Below, one piece after another: positions 40,201 through 45,915 of a DNA stretch of 64,000 nt (position 1 is its first letter; every line of letters begins with the position of its first letter). Location of the stretch: contig NC_019879.2 in assembly GCF_002234675.1 (NCBI RefSeq), positions 5,027,325-5,091,324 of the forward strand, read 5' to 3'. The DNA is from Oryzias latipes. Lineage: Eukaryota; Chordata; Actinopteri; Beloniformes; Adrianichthyidae. Both the position numbers and the translations under genes were made by a program. Under the pieces are notes generated by a model. That model ran no database searches and was not told where the DNA came from. It saw only the letters and a list, made by a program, of their open reading frames with translations.

Positions 40201-43200
40201 TTGACTTCAAACTCACAGGGTTTCAGTGAGTAAAGATTTTATCAACCCCAAGGAAAAATGTCATCATAATGACACGGTTGCCTGTGCCGAACTAAAGTGC
40301 TGCAGCTTCAATTTGGAAGTTGTCTGTGCCTGTACCCTTGAGGGGCAACACATTCATCATATCCACCCTGGGATTCATAGGAACTAGAACTACCGGTACT
40401 TTATGGCCCCAGTTGCTGCTGTTAGACTCAACAGAGACTCAATTTCTTCCAGGAACAACACACGACCAAATCTGAATGGCTGGTTTAGGCTCCGAAAGTA
40501 GCTTAAATGTGACTTCACCGTCTAACAACACGCCCTAAGTAAATTTGAAGCATCGGGAAGACCTTGACTATTTCATTGATCCATTCATTTGACTTTCTTT
40601 TTTCTTTTTTGCAGAATTCAATTAAATCAACAACCTGGATTTTTATTTATTTATGTATTTTTTTGCAGTCACCTTCTCAAAAGCGTTTACATTTTTGACA
40701 TTATTATAGTTAAAACCAATCATTTGGTTTTACCAACTCACACCTTGTCAGGTGTCTAATATGAAAGAAACTCAGCAGAACTCAAGAGAGATTGTGACCA
40801 TTTGTCATCTGAGTTTGACATAAGCTCAATTCTGTTTGAGTTCTGTGCATTTCTATGTTTAAGGCACCACGTTAGTCAACCTAACTTGATAGTAACCCTT
40901 GTGCTATCTTGTGAGGTCCAGATGACCCCACTTCCAACGTTAACGTTGGGAGTGGGGTCATCTGGACCCCACAAGACCTTTTTTCTTCTTCTTCACTGGT
41001 GTGCAAGGATCACATGAAATCCTCTCCACCTTCATCCACCTTTTTCATGGTAGGGATAACACATCAATGTAAGGTAGGGGTCATCTGGACCCCTCAAGAT
41101 ACCACAAGGGTTAAGGCAACCTGGTATTTCTAGCTGGGATGGGCGTCTGGGATAGGAAAATTGGAGAAACTTGGTTTCCTAAATCAAACTTTTCAGCTTA
41201 TAAATGTTCTTAACGTGCCTTTTTCCAATCGCACATCTGCATGATGCTTAACAGCTGTATGACAGCAGCAATGTTCACGTTCCTGTGAGGAAGAGGAGGT
41301 GTGGAAACCTGGTCACAGTTGCGAATGTAAACCTTTTCTAATCAGGCCCTCACCCAGAAACTAGGTTACTAAATAACATGTAAAAACATCTTTCAATGAT
41401 GGAACACAGATCACTGGAATCCAATGCCAAAAGCATCCTATACTTTGAGCTGACACGTTTCCTCTTGGATCAAATGCAAACTTAGAGAAAAGTCCCTAAA
41501 TGTCTTAAGGGAAACTCCTTTGTGGGACTCTCTGAACCATTGTCTAATTTCAGTCAACCCTTTAGACGCCCTGTGATTACAGGTCCTAAGAAAAGTAGGT
41601 TCAGTACACAGAGGCTGCTTCAGCACCCCCCTTAAAAGCTCTGGATACTCTTTTAGTATGTTAAACCAAAGCTGATGGAAAAATGAAAAATGTGCTTGAT
41701 TATCCTCCGTAACGCCCCTCCTTCACCTGATTTAACCCATTCAGTCCCTGACGTACAAACTATGAAAGCCACGCATTCATCCTGTTCTAATGGGTTAGAT
41801 GAACTCAAGTGTGCGTCTGCACTGTCTTGAGTGCTTAGCGGAAAATCTGGAAGACATAACACATTAAGTGCAACCTCTGCAAGCCTTTAATTAGGTTCTC
41901 CGTGCTTCATGTGTGAGATCTCTTTATCAGTGGGCCTTTTAACATGTCACAGAAAGATAAACACATATGGAAATAATAAAAACAATAACAACAGTGAGAT
42001 GAACCAGCACCAAACCTGTGCCGTCTGCCATGATGGCTTGCTCTCAGGTCCAATGTCAGATTGTAATGGAACTGTGCCAGTGTTATTGTAAGTGGTTCCA
42101 CGAGAGGTTTTACTACTGCAGAAGGTCAAAGTGTCGGCTGTTTAAAAAAAAAAAAGAAAAAAAAGGTCCTGTTTGAGAAGGATCAGATTTTTGTGTTGGA
42201 ATTACCAATTCTTTGGGATATTTGAAGCCAGAATACTTTAAACATCTAGCTTCTAGTGTTGAAACTAGTCATAAACAAGGCATGTTGGCTTTTTCCAACA
42301 GGCCATTTACTGTAGATTTTATCACTCAAAAGAAGAATATTTCAAGTTCTTTGACAGTTCTGTTCTTGCTGCAGAAACTTTCCTAAATCGGTTGTTAACT
42401 GCTACGTTTTATTGGTTTTCTTTTCCTTCCTGCCCAGGTCCAAGGTGCATACCTCAGACACAGACAGGATCCCTGCCACATATCATCCATCGCCCCAGAA
42501 ACGGCCTCCGCCCCAGCCTCCCAAAAGATCCGCCGTCACCACCAGAGGGTGCTGTGCAGGCCCAGAGTCCACCATAACTTCCACAAGTCTTTGCCTCCTG
42601 GCGGCGATGAGCAGGACGAGCAGGCGCAGTGGCCTGACCTGCACTGTTTTGACAACCAGAGGTCACAGTGGAGGGGTCACCGCTCCAGCTCCCTCTTCTC
42701 GCTCCCCAACCTGGGCTCAGCCAGCTCCCACTCCAACTGCTCCTCTCCGGGCCCTTCCTCCACACCCCACACAAAGAGCCACTCCCTCAAAAGAAGCCCC
42801 TCCCTCGTACCACCGTTCCGTCTCAACGTGGACGCTCTGGTCGGGGCAGAAGAGACAGATGTGGACACGGGGGTCAAAGTGAACCTTGGTAGCTGCGCGG
42901 ATCTTTCCGTGGTGTCCGCATACATTGAGTCCAGCCAGGCTCAGACGCCTCGACCATTATCGGCCCCGCCAGAGGACATCGGACCCCCCCCTTCTCCTGT
43001 CATCCCGCACAACAAATACAAATCGGCCACACTGGGACGAATTCCTAACGGCCCATCCATCAAAAGCACTCCCCCTGCTCTGCTGGGGTTACATCCACAA
43101 AACACCAGCCTAAGCCCAAGTGCTGCTCCGTCCTCAAGTGAGATTTCCATGAACGAGTCGGACAGCTGCAGCATCGTCAGCGCGCCTGCTGATGAGCCAG

Positions 43201-43235
43201 CAAAGATTGAAGAAGACCAGGAATTCTACATTTGA
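3911..43235 (+). CDS. fam124a: FAM124A (family with sequence similarity 124 member A), complete spliced gene
   Basis: Join of 3911-3966, 12284-12315, 29327-30090 and 42438-43235, which is 1650 nt or 549 aa plus stop, close to the ~546 aa I recall for the human protein. All three introns are GT..AG and all phases fit. The N-terminus is acidic ([13 protein letters not shown]). Residues about 35-284 form the conserved FAM124 domain, with [34 protein letters not shown] and [13 protein letters not shown]. Its strand/helix rhythm with FYKLLL-like helices vaguely resembles a glyoxalase/VOC fold; that is inference. The C-terminal half is Ser/Pro-rich and probably disordered, except for a block at about 426-446 ([18 protein letters not shown]) that I recognise from mammalian FAM124A, and the terminus QEFYI. 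The molecular function of FAM124A is not established. There is no signal peptide or membrane segment. The downstream neighbour is serpine3, as in mammals. Confidence 0.93.
5271..5462 (+). repeat. GGAT-tailed SINE-like repeat, copy 1
   Basis: It contains the fish-wide repeat body: CTCTAAATTGTCCCTAGGTG, then GCCCTGCGACAAACTGGC, then TGGGATAGGCTCCAGCAACC, then a GGATGGATGG tail. The same body recurs in this window at 15367, 15540, 21036, 25165, 31478 (minus), 47243 and 59793. The 5' tRNA-like part is missing or unrecognisable here. Confidence 0.75.
6475..7008 (+). mobile_element. MITE family A, copy 1 (terminal inverted repeats)
   Basis: It starts TTGACTTTATATGAGAAC and ends with the inverse of TTGACTCTATATGAGAAC, giving about 18-bp terminal inverted repeats with one mismatch. 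The interior matches a second copy at 19395-19873 and a broken third at 17105-17653, sharing for example TGGTTGCCATAGAAACCTTG. There is no transposase frame, so it is non-autonomous. No clean target duplication is visible, so the superfamily is not assigned. Confidence 0.72.
7380..7680. other. Non-repetitive GC-richer intronic block, candidate regulatory DNA
   Basis: This roughly 300-bp block stands out from its AT-rich surroundings by base composition and does not match any repeat family seen elsewhere in the window. It has no usable coding exon. It could be a conserved non-coding element or an unrecognised repeat. Confidence 0.2.
8938..9400 (+). mobile_element. MITE family B, copy 1 (partial)
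   Basis: It shares with copies at 25668, 37668 and (inverted) 53999 the blocks TTTTAATTATAATTTTGCTG, ACATTGTTTCTGCAGG, TAGCTTACAGCCCCTCAC and CAAAAATGGCGAGAAA. The left terminal block seen in the other copies (ACTCCAATCATCTTTTGATC) is absent and the right end is blurred. Its short open frame near 8990-9178 is part of the repeat, not a gene. Confidence 0.65.
9904..11087 (-). mobile_element. 5'-truncated L2-like non-LTR retrotransposon with 5' foldback
   Basis: Minus-strand LINE fragment. It consists of the C-terminal reverse transcriptase ORF, a short 3'UTR (TTTATTTGTATAGCACA in plus orientation) and a 3' tail of GGCAA repeats at 9904-9925. The 5' truncation point near 11062 is marked by a perfect 17-bp inverted repeat at 11046-11062 and 11071-11087. 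The rest of the reverse transcriptase, the endonuclease and ORF1 are missing, so the copy is dead on arrival. Confidence 0.82.
10116..11060 (-). pseudogene. LINE reverse transcriptase, C-terminal fragment (314 aa open frame)
   Basis: The frame begins inside the palm domain with [20 protein letters not shown] and carries the catalytic box as YADDTQIY (the conserved Y-x-D-D core). It then runs through the thumb and C-terminal region ([34 protein letters not shown]), ending [10 protein letters not shown]. The fragment has no internal stop, so the insertion is fairly young. It lacks the fingers, the upstream RT motifs and the endonuclease, so it cannot mobilise itself. The clade assignment (L2 or a relative) rests on recognition of the C-terminal motifs and is moderately sure. 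Confidence 0.83.
12284..12315 (+). CDS. fam124a: fam124a coding exon 2 (32-nt small exon)
   Basis: The acceptor TCCTCTGCAG|G and donor A|GTAAGT bracket 32 nt encoding the end of Gly-19 and then [10 protein letters not shown]. This matches the GGSDYSxLSSTSSELS segment of FAM124A. It enters in phase 2 and leaves in phase 1. It is far too short to be seen as an open frame and is placed by homology plus splice-site fit. Confidence 0.88.
13090..13220 (+). repeat. MITE family B, right-end fragment
   Basis: AAAGAAATACTCAGAAACAC followed by GTCACAACATCAAAACACA and TTGATTGGGTCTTT matches the right-hand parts of the family B copies at 26150-26260 and 38130-38219. The left part is missing. Confidence 0.5.
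15367..15493 (+). repeat. GGAT-tailed SINE-like repeat, copy 2
   Basis: GGCCCTGCGACAGACTGGTG, then CTGTCCAGGGTGTACTCC, then CTGGGATAGGCTCCAGCAAC and the GATGGATGGATGG tail. 5'-truncated copy of the same body as at 5271. Confidence 0.75.
15540..15690 (+). repeat. GGAT-tailed SINE-like repeat, older degenerate copy
   Basis: It keeps GATTCTAAATAGTCCCTTAG and AGCTGGGATAACGTTCCAGC and ends in AAATGGATAAATGG. It is much more diverged than the copy immediately to its left, so the two inserted at different times. Confidence 0.55.
15722..15972 (+). mobile_element. SINE (tRNA-type head, AAGCGCTTTGGG body)
   Basis: The body GAAGCGCTTTGGGCCTTC and AGAAAAGCGGCATACAAG is the common teleost SINE 3' half, preceded by GTGTGAATGGGTCTGGGA. 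The 5' part has a degenerate internal promoter-like GGTTTGATTCC. Small open frames through it are shadows. Confidence 0.65.
16286..16318 (+). repeat. AATTG-type retroelement tail
   Basis: ACAAATAAAATTGAATTG with several GAATT units is the 3' tail seen on the longer retroelement at 50810-51485. Only the tail is present here. Confidence 0.5.
16560..17104 (-). mobile_element. Non-LTR retrotransposon 3' fragment (C-terminal ORF remnant)
   Basis: On the minus strand the frame reads [20 protein letters not shown], then [20 protein letters not shown], then FSLLPSGRR and [10 protein letters not shown], a pattern known from the extreme C-terminus of fish LINE reverse transcriptases. In plus orientation the 3'UTR begins AGAATCAGCTTTATTGGCC. 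The upstream part is lost where it joins a family A MITE near 17105. The LINE clade was not determined. Confidence 0.68.
17105..17653 (-). mobile_element. MITE family A, copy 3 (inverted, broken by a SINE)
   Basis: In reverse orientation it matches the interior of copies 1 and 2 (GGTTGCCATAGAAACATTG; CTCCAACATGGCAG; terminal TATATGAGAACTGGACTG near 17620-17650). Its other terminus is missing at the LINE junction. A tRNA-derived SINE sits within it at 17262-17445. Confidence 0.62.
17262..17445 (+). mobile_element. tRNA-derived SINE nested in MITE family A
   Basis: The head carries a pol III A box (GTGGCTCAGGCGGTAGAG) and B box (GGTTCGATCCC) in tRNA spacing. The body ends CCCATTGTGGGATAAATAAAG. 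The head is not a functional tRNA because it has a tail and lacks a foldable 3' acceptor arm. It splits matching family A sequence on both sides, so it is the younger insertion. Confidence 0.82.
17812..17874 (+). repeat. Fragment of GGAT-tailed repeat
   Basis: CTGCCCCTGCGACCCGGTTC followed closely by AGATGGATGGAAGGATGG. Only the 3' tail and a few body bases remain. Confidence 0.45.
19082..19104 (+). repeat. TTTG microsatellite
   Basis: About five uninterrupted TTTG/TTGT units. Confidence 0.85.
19395..19873 (+). mobile_element. MITE family A, copy 2
   Basis: The left end is TCAACTGTATATGAGAACTG; the right end is the diverged inverse TCCTTTATATATTCAATG. It shares with copy 1 the block AGAAGCCGAAATCCCATCGA and the block around GGTTGCCTTAGAAACGTTGA. 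No open frame. Confidence 0.68.
21036..21288 (+). mobile_element. Full-length SINE-like repeat with tRNA-like head and GAAT tail
   Basis: The head is CAGTGGCGCAGTGGTAAGTG (A-box-like), then GGTTCAAGTACTC (degenerate B box). The shared body follows (CTCTAAATTGTTCATAGATG; GACCTGTCCAGGATGTCCCC; GATAAGCTCTGGCCAC), with a GATGAATGAATGAA tail. This is the most complete copy in the window and shows that the truncated GGAT-tailed copies descend from a tRNA-headed element. Confidence 0.7.
21535..21745. mobile_element. Short hAT-type MITE with 8-bp target duplication
   Basis: Its ends are inverted copies of each other: GGGCGGCCCAATCCTGGTCC at the left and GGACCAGGATTGGGCAGCCC at the right. The direct repeat ATGTAGAG flanks it exactly (21527-21534 and 21746-21753). 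At 211 bp with no frame it is a non-autonomous element. Confidence 0.85.
22878..23395. mobile_element. Possible MITE with weak terminal inverted repeats
   Basis: The left edge TAAAGCTATGTACACACC and the inverse of the right edge (AGTAAGTACACAGC) are similar. The interior has several CpG-containing motifs (GACGGACGC, AATGCGCGTGCC) that set it apart from the surrounding intron and recall Harbinger-type fish MITEs. There is no duplicate copy in the window and no clear target duplication. Confidence 0.35.
24302..24334 (+). repeat. CA microsatellite
   Basis: An uninterrupted CA run of about 16 units. Confidence 0.95.
25165..25372 (+). repeat. GGAT/GGCT tetranucleotide array grown from a SINE tail
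   Basis: The array starts directly after a remnant of the GGAT-tailed SINE body (GACTGGTCCAGGGTATACTCC). It has three blocks: mixed GGAT/GGCT, about ten GGCT units, then about 24 GGAT units. Because the period (4) is not a multiple of three yet contains no stop in several frames, long repetitive open frames appear on both strands. They are not genes. Confidence 0.92.
25668..26290 (+). mobile_element. MITE family B, copy 2
   Basis: The left end AAAGTCATCTTTTGATCGCG leads into AAAAGTGTTCCCAGTGGTC and TTAATTATGATTG. The interior has ACATAGTTTCTGCAGAGCGG, CAAAAATGGCAAACAATAA and TGGCTCCATCAGAATGG. The right part has AAAAATACTCAGAAATGCA. It aligns by eye over its length with the copy at 37668-38219. 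Confidence 0.7.
26302..27187. mobile_element. Putative hAT-like element with subterminal GGACAACC motifs
   Basis: The left end CAGCGTTCGAAATAAG and the right end CTTATTTCTGACGCTG are inverse of each other with two mismatches. Just inside each end are repeats of GGACAACCAAA and its inverse GGTTGTCC, a typical layout for transposase-binding subterminal repeats. The interior has no intact frame. Flanks share only GCTTT, so a target duplication is not demonstrated. Confidence 0.5.
29327..30090 (+). CDS. fam124a: fam124a coding exon 3 (FAM124 domain)
   Basis: The acceptor is GGTGGAG|GC after a T-rich tract; the donor is GTTGCAG|GTATGT, phase 0. The exon encodes residues 30-284, starting [15 protein letters not shown] and ending [11 protein letters not shown], which is essentially the whole conserved domain. 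The open frame runs on into the intron to a stop at 30178-30180. That extension (basic, with no family resemblance) is intronic read-through, not part of the protein. Confidence 0.93.
30998..31290 (+). mobile_element. Possible hAT-like element, left end only
   Basis: It begins CAGGGGTGCTCATTACGTTG and continues GATTGCGAAAGATTTGACGG and AGATCACGG, a start I recognise from fish hAT elements. No matching right end or target duplication was found, so the right boundary is a guess. Confidence 0.4.
31478..31770 (-). mobile_element. SINE-like repeat, inverted copy
   Basis: In reverse orientation it carries the shared body (CTGGATAGGCTCCAGCAACC-like) near 31540-31562 and the head near 31700-31766, where plus-strand TTTGAGCCAGGGCC and GCGCTAACCACTACACCATC are the inverse of B-box- and A-box-like sequence. 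It is the same family as 21036-21288. Confidence 0.62.
32026..32512. mobile_element. hAT-type non-autonomous element with 8-bp target duplication
   Basis: It starts TAGGGGTGTCAAACTCATTT (one base from the usual CAGGGG start, the same family start as at 820) and continues GGGGGCCACATTCAA and GTGGGCCGGACCAGTAAA. It ends CATTCAACTG. The direct repeat ACTTAGAG lies exactly at both ends (32018-32025 and 32513-32520). The right end does not mirror the left well, so assignment rests on the start and the duplication. Confidence 0.6.
32556..32740 (+). mobile_element. Possible second hAT-like fragment
   Basis: CAGGGGTGGACTTAGCATTA followed by GGCAAAGGTTGAGG and TAGGGGCCCCGAG resembles the start of another fish hAT family. 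The right boundary is unknown. Confidence 0.35.
33283..34287 (-). CDS. Proline-rich repeat ORF abutting an LTR (retroelement ORF, 334 aa)
   Basis: The minus-strand frame starts at ATG 34287-34285, two bases inside the LTR boundary, and stops at 33283. Residues 1-40 are non-repetitive ([20 protein letters not shown], then YWDFDQAQF). A basic RRRRR stretch follows, then degenerate VLAxPRPxPxPRG units, then about 12 nine-residue units built on TPDPPELGS and CWPDPPELD (27-bp DNA period), then EPDSEPDS units, and a 14-residue [16 protein letters not shown] repeat. The same frame runs through the LTR to 34347. I recognise such proline-rich ORFs from fish genomes next to LTRs. Their role is unknown to me and no protease, RT or integrase domain is present. 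It may be a gag-like remnant or a non-coding by-product of the repeats. Confidence 0.4.
   Translation of the reverse strand: MDQPYFLDPAERDMRLLEAYCQDAERTRTYWDFDQAQFASYAWGGCHLDFRGSRLALRGGRRRRRCPRPRPVFVSAVVLDAPQPLPVVVPDAPHPLPVVVPDAPQPRPVPARRGVLAAPRPLPSPRGVLAVPRPFPAPRGVRVTPRPVPAPRGVLAEPRPVPASNATPDPPELGSTPDPPELGSTPDPPELGSTPDPPELGSTPDPPELGSTPDLPELGSTPDPPELDCWPDPPELDCWPDPPELDCWPDPPELDCWPDPPELDCWPDPEPDSEPDSEPDSEPDSEPDASEDSTPDLPRRTARPPGRPPDLPRRSARPPGRPPDLPLPRPHISA
33290..33800. repeat. GC-rich tandem repeat block (42-, 12- and 27-bp units)
   Basis: From left to right: about two and a half copies of a 42-bp unit (with GGAGGACGGCCGGGAGGCCG), five copies of a 12-bp unit (TCGGAGTCAGGC), five of a 27-bp unit with CAGCAGTCGAGCTCTGGCGG, then seven of a sister 27-bp unit with GTGGAGCCGAGCTCTGGCGG. 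All periods are multiples of three, so several frames on both strands stay open. Confidence 0.93.
34290..34702 (-). mobile_element. Long terminal repeat (LTR), minus orientation
   Basis: On the minus strand it starts TGTCATGGTTTGAG and ends CCCCGTGACA, the TG..CA form with short inverted ends TGTCA/TGACA. It contains a TATA-like TGTATATAAG (plus coordinates about 34517-34527) and, about 150 bp downstream, AATAAA (34368-34373). That is the usual U3-R-U5 order. No second LTR is found to the left within the intron, so the element is 3'-truncated. No convincing tRNA primer-binding site follows; ATGGACCAGCC comes at once. Confidence 0.65.
35540..36170 (+). pseudogene. Decayed Tc1-family transposase
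   Basis: Plus-strand fragments in shifting frames: [20 protein letters not shown] and [17 protein letters not shown] (35604-35831), then AADHVHPF. After a stop come ATAAGGCGCCATGTCATAAA (KAPCH, where the family has D-x-APCH), [14 protein letters not shown] and [14 protein letters not shown]. The catalytic region is damaged (the second Asp is replaced by Lys, and SPDLNPIE is reduced to SVNLIE) and stops interrupt it. The N-terminal domain and both termini are not recognised. Confidence 0.8.
37146..37192. repeat. TA-rich, self-complementary microsatellite
   Basis: A TATATACA/TGTATATA run that can fold on itself; no other features. Confidence 0.85.
37668..38219 (+). mobile_element. MITE family B, copy 3 (most complete)
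   Basis: The left end is TTAAAGTTCCACTCCAATCA and the right end TTCCACTGGAGTGGGTTTTT. The inverse of the latter (AAAAACCCACTCCA) mirrors the left end weakly. The interior aligns with the copies at 8938, 25668 and 53999 (inverted), including TCACAAGTGGATGTATCAGAATGGAG. The small open frames here are parts of the repeat. Confidence 0.7.
39718..39768 (+). repeat. Short fragment of GGAT-tailed repeat body
   Basis: TGCTGGGATAGGTTCCAGCA followed by ACCACGTGGCCTGAAAG, abutting a 5'-truncated piggyBac-type MITE. Confidence 0.5.
39769..39924 (+). mobile_element. piggyBac-type MITE, copy a (left end missing)
   Basis: From AGTGCGCTGAACCTTTTTTC through ATGGTAGGGAGAACACGTCA to AAGATAGCACAAGGG, followed by CTAA (one change from TTAA). 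It lacks the left ~60 bp of the family. Confidence 0.75.
40896..41110 (+). mobile_element. piggyBac-type MITE, copy b with internal palindrome
   Basis: It starts CCCTTGTGCTATCTTG and ends AAGATACCACAAGGG, with TTAA after it (41111-41114) and GTAA before it. It is a more diverged copy in which 40915-40968 forms a 54-bp near-perfect palindrome centred on AACGTTAACGTT. Confidence 0.8.
42438..43235 (+). CDS. fam124a: fam124a terminal coding exon 4
   Basis: The acceptor is CTTCCTGCCCAG|GTCC, phase 0. The exon encodes residues 285-549, opening with a basic, His-rich stretch ([14 protein letters not shown]). A Ser/Pro-rich tail with [13 protein letters not shown] follows, then the [18 protein letters not shown] block, and the end is EEDQEFYI with TGA at 43233-43235. 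The exon is GC-rich compared with its intron. Confidence 0.92.
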   Translation, partial: VQGAYLRHRQDPCHISSIAPETASAPASQKIRRHHQRVLCRPRVHHNFHKSLPPGGDEQDEQAQWPDLHCFDNQRSQWRGHRSSSLFSLPNLGSASSHSNCSSPGPSSTPHTKSHSLKRSPSLVPPFRLNVDALVGAEETDVDTGVKVNLGSCADLSVVSAYIESSQAQTPRPLSAPPEDIGPPPSPVIPHNKYKSATLGRIPNGPSIKSTPPALLGLHPQNTSLSPSAAPSSSEISMNESDSCSIVSAPADEPAKIEEDQEFYI

Positions 43236-43945
43236 TCCCTTTTTGGAGAAGATGATGCCTTTTCGGCCAGTAGTCATGCAAGTCAGAGCTGAGACGCGTC
43301 ACAGCGCCATGCTGCCCTCTAGTGACTGATAGTTAAACTGCAGGAACAAATTCATGCTTTCATTTTTTATAAACGTTGTCTTCTGTCCAGATATGCGCTT
43401 TGTAAATGTCATATACTAAAACTTTTATAGACCGATCACAAACTTGTGAGACAAAACTGTACATTTAAAAATATTTTTCTGCGCTACATAGAAGGTCATG
43501 CAACTGTAAGGTTATTTATACATTAGGTGGCTGATTGTCAAAGATTTATTAGTTACTGTAACATTTTTTGTTTTATATTCCTGCAGTATGTGGACACAAA
43601 TTCAAAATTTTTTGGGCTTTTTTAAGACTTGAAGCACATAGCTTGTCAGGTATTGTTGTTTTTTTAAATCAAATATGGATTTGCATTTCCACTCTCATTC
43701 ACTCTCACCTGTCTGCATATGAAATAAACATATTATGATCATAGGTGATCAAGCATGGAGGAGCAGTGGGGATACACAGGCTTTTGACGTGGCAGTAAAA
43801 AATGTCCTTTTTGTAAAGCTGGAAAATGTTTTTATACTTGTAAAAGCAGCTTTTTCTTGTTAAAAATGTGCTTGAAGATTTTGGTAAACGGAGGCTTTTT
43901 TTTCTTTTTTACTTTTAGTGCAAATAAAGCTACAGTATTGTTATC
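43236..43945 (+). terminator. fam124a: fam124a 3' untranslated region and poly(A) signals
   Basis: Downstream of the stop codon are two canonical AATAAA signals, at 43723-43728 and 43923-43928. The second is followed within 30 nt by a GT-rich stretch (about 43938-43975) typical of cleavage-site downstream elements. The likely cleavage site is near 43945, with possible alternative use of the first signal. Confidence 0.65.
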
Positions 43946-45143
43946 AGGCAGTTGTCATCCTGGTCTTTGTAGGACTATGGATGGAAGAGTGGATCACCAC
44001 CAAGTTTGATTTGCAAACACAAATATTCACAAGTCACTTTCAGTTGAATTGAGAATTGCATATCACATTGAATTATGGGTGGAAAATAAACCTCCATAGT
44101 AATTGACCCACAATTTATCAGTCACAAAGCTTAGAGTATTTATGCTCTAAATATAAAGTTATGATTGTCAGGGTTTTGACTATTTCTTAACAAAACCACA
44201 CGGGAAACAAGAGTTTTTCTTTGACTGCTGCAGAAGGAGAAGGCGTCTGTCACAGCGCAAACTGCAGCAGAGGAGTCCCGTCTTCCCAGTGCAGGGAGTC
44301 CGTTTTTATTGTTGGCAGGGGTTGATTACATGAAATGGGTCATTCAATCAGGCAGAACAGGAACATCATATCTTGTATAATCAGCACCTTGCACGTCAGT
44401 GTTTTCTCACTGAAAGACAGAACTGAGACACAATCACATTAGAGTCATAACAACGTGTGAGCAAATGTTAACTCCACAAACTCCATCGATGATTTACAAC
44501 AGCTTATAAAGCAACCATTTACTGTCACAAAATGTTATTAATATACTTTATAAAATACCAATGGGTCACAATAGAACACACTTCCTGTTTTTGCAGTCCC
44601 GAAAGCAAAACAGTCTCAAGTCTTATTTCTGTTACTAAAATGAAGGATGAGGCTCCTTTGACTATAGCTTGATCAGGATCTGGCATGTGGTTTAATTGTT
44701 ACATTCTTGGCTATAAATACATATAAATGTCCAGATTCTATTCTAGAATTTAGGAGAAACTAAACGTTGCAGTTCCACCACATAACACTAGAGGCAGGAT
44801 TCAGAATAGATCAATTTTCTATTGCCTCTTACAGTATATCATGTAAAAAGTCAAACTTCACACGTAATAAACGTATGTGCGTTTTATCTGCAGTTTTTTT
44901 TTTAGATTTTTATTATTTTACTCAAAAACCCTAGGAGTGTTTAGTAGCAAGTAAAGTAAACCAAACAGAGCTTCTAACTTGACTGTGTCCCTGATTGTTG
45001 AAATAGGAAGACCAGACACAGGCTAAGTTTTTTGTTGTGTAGAATTTAATTTTGTGACAGAGAGATTTTTCTTTCCTTTTTTTCTTCTTCTTTTTTCCTG
45101 CAATCTAGCTCTGGCAATAAGCTAAAACATTCAACATTTAAAA

Positions 45144-45211
45144 CCCTTGTGCTATCTTAGATGACCCCACCCTTACATTGACGTGTTCTCCCTACCATGA
45201 CAAAGGTGGAT
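45144..45211 (-). mobile_element. piggyBac-type MITE, copy c (inverted end fragment)
   Basis: CCCTTGTGCTATCTTAGATG and ACCCTTACATTGACGTGTTC are the inverse of the right-hand half of copies d-g. Only one end is present, breaking off in an A-run. Confidence 0.7.
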
Positions 45212-45346
45212 AAAAAAAAAAAAAACATAAATCCTGCCTACTTAGTGTCCATTTGCAGGCATTCATAGCTACAACTCCTCCCCCAGACCTTGTGGTTAAG
45301 CTGGTGTTCTTCTCTCAATCGAAGTTGACGACAAAAAACAGATTAA

Positions 45347-45560
45347 CCCTTGTGCTATCCTAGGCACTTTAACATTGGGAGTTGGGTCATCTAGACCCAC
45401 TAGACAGTGCGCTGAACCTTTTTTCTTCAATGATTTGTGATCTTCACTGGTGTCCATGGATTACATGAAATCTTTCCACCTTTATCCACCTTTGTCATGG
45501 TAGGGAGAACACGTCAATGTAAGGGTGGGGTCATCTGGACCCCACAAGATAGCACAAGGG
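45347..45560 (+). mobile_element. piggyBac-type MITE, copy d
   Basis: TTAA (45343-45346) followed by CCCTTGTGCTATCCTAGG; the right end is CAAGATAGCACAAGGG, followed by GTAT. Terminal CCCTTGTGCTATC/GATAGCACAAGGG are perfect inverse repeats. It keeps the internal GGTCATCTGGACCCCACAAG that copies e-g lack. Confidence 0.85.
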
Positions 45561-45639
45561 GTATGAAAAAATTAGCTGAAACCCTAAACTACATATTTCC
45601 TCAAAATAAACCCCACATAAAATACAGGATCCAGTTTGA

Positions 45640-45915
45640 TTTGTTGTTGATCTTTCAGTGGTCACAGCGAACGTCCACTGATGGTGGTTTGGCAAAAATC
45701 TTTACGCCTGATGCCCTTCCTGACCCAGACCTCCGTTTTATCTGGGCTGGGGACCGGCACAGGGAGACCCCCTTGTGGCTACATGGTAGGGCAGCAGTGC
45801 AAAGGGTTTTGCCCACAGACCCACACTGGATGAAGTTCATTGCTCCCGCTGGGAAACGAATCCTGATTTCCTAAGCACTAGTCCTATACATGCAACCAAC
45901 TGAGCCATCCGGACC
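45640..45915 (-). mobile_element. tRNA-headed SINE, inverted
   Basis: On the minus strand the head is GGATGGCTCAGTTGGTTGCA (A box) and GGATTCGTTTCCCAGCGGG (B box). The body has GAAGGGCATCAGGCGTAAA and the tail AACGTTCGCTGTGACCACTG. An open frame spanning 45437-45874 on the plus strand is a fortuitous fusion of this SINE with MITE copy d. Confidence 0.75.

Larger units (their letters stand above)
30091..42437 (+). other. fam124a intron 3 (12.3 kb)
   Basis: The donor is GTATGT and the acceptor is CTGCCCAG. It contains hAT-type starts at 30998 and 32556, a hAT element at 32026-32512, an inverted SINE, the LTR plus proline-rich ORF block (33283-34702), and a decayed Tc1 copy (35540-36170). It also holds a TA-rich run, a family B MITE and two piggyBac-type MITEs. 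Stretches 30180-30990, 34710-35460, 36180-37140, 38230-39710, 39930-40890 and 41115-42430 show nothing I recognise. Confidence 0.7.

Noticed and set aside
42412..42882. 156-codon plus ORF in another frame over fam124a exon 4
   Set aside because: Proline/serine-rich shadow; the splice phase and conserved [10 protein letters not shown] block lie in the frame ending at 43235.
45437..45874. 145-codon plus ORF
   Set aside because: It crosses from MITE copy d into an inverted SINE; a chance fusion of two repeats.
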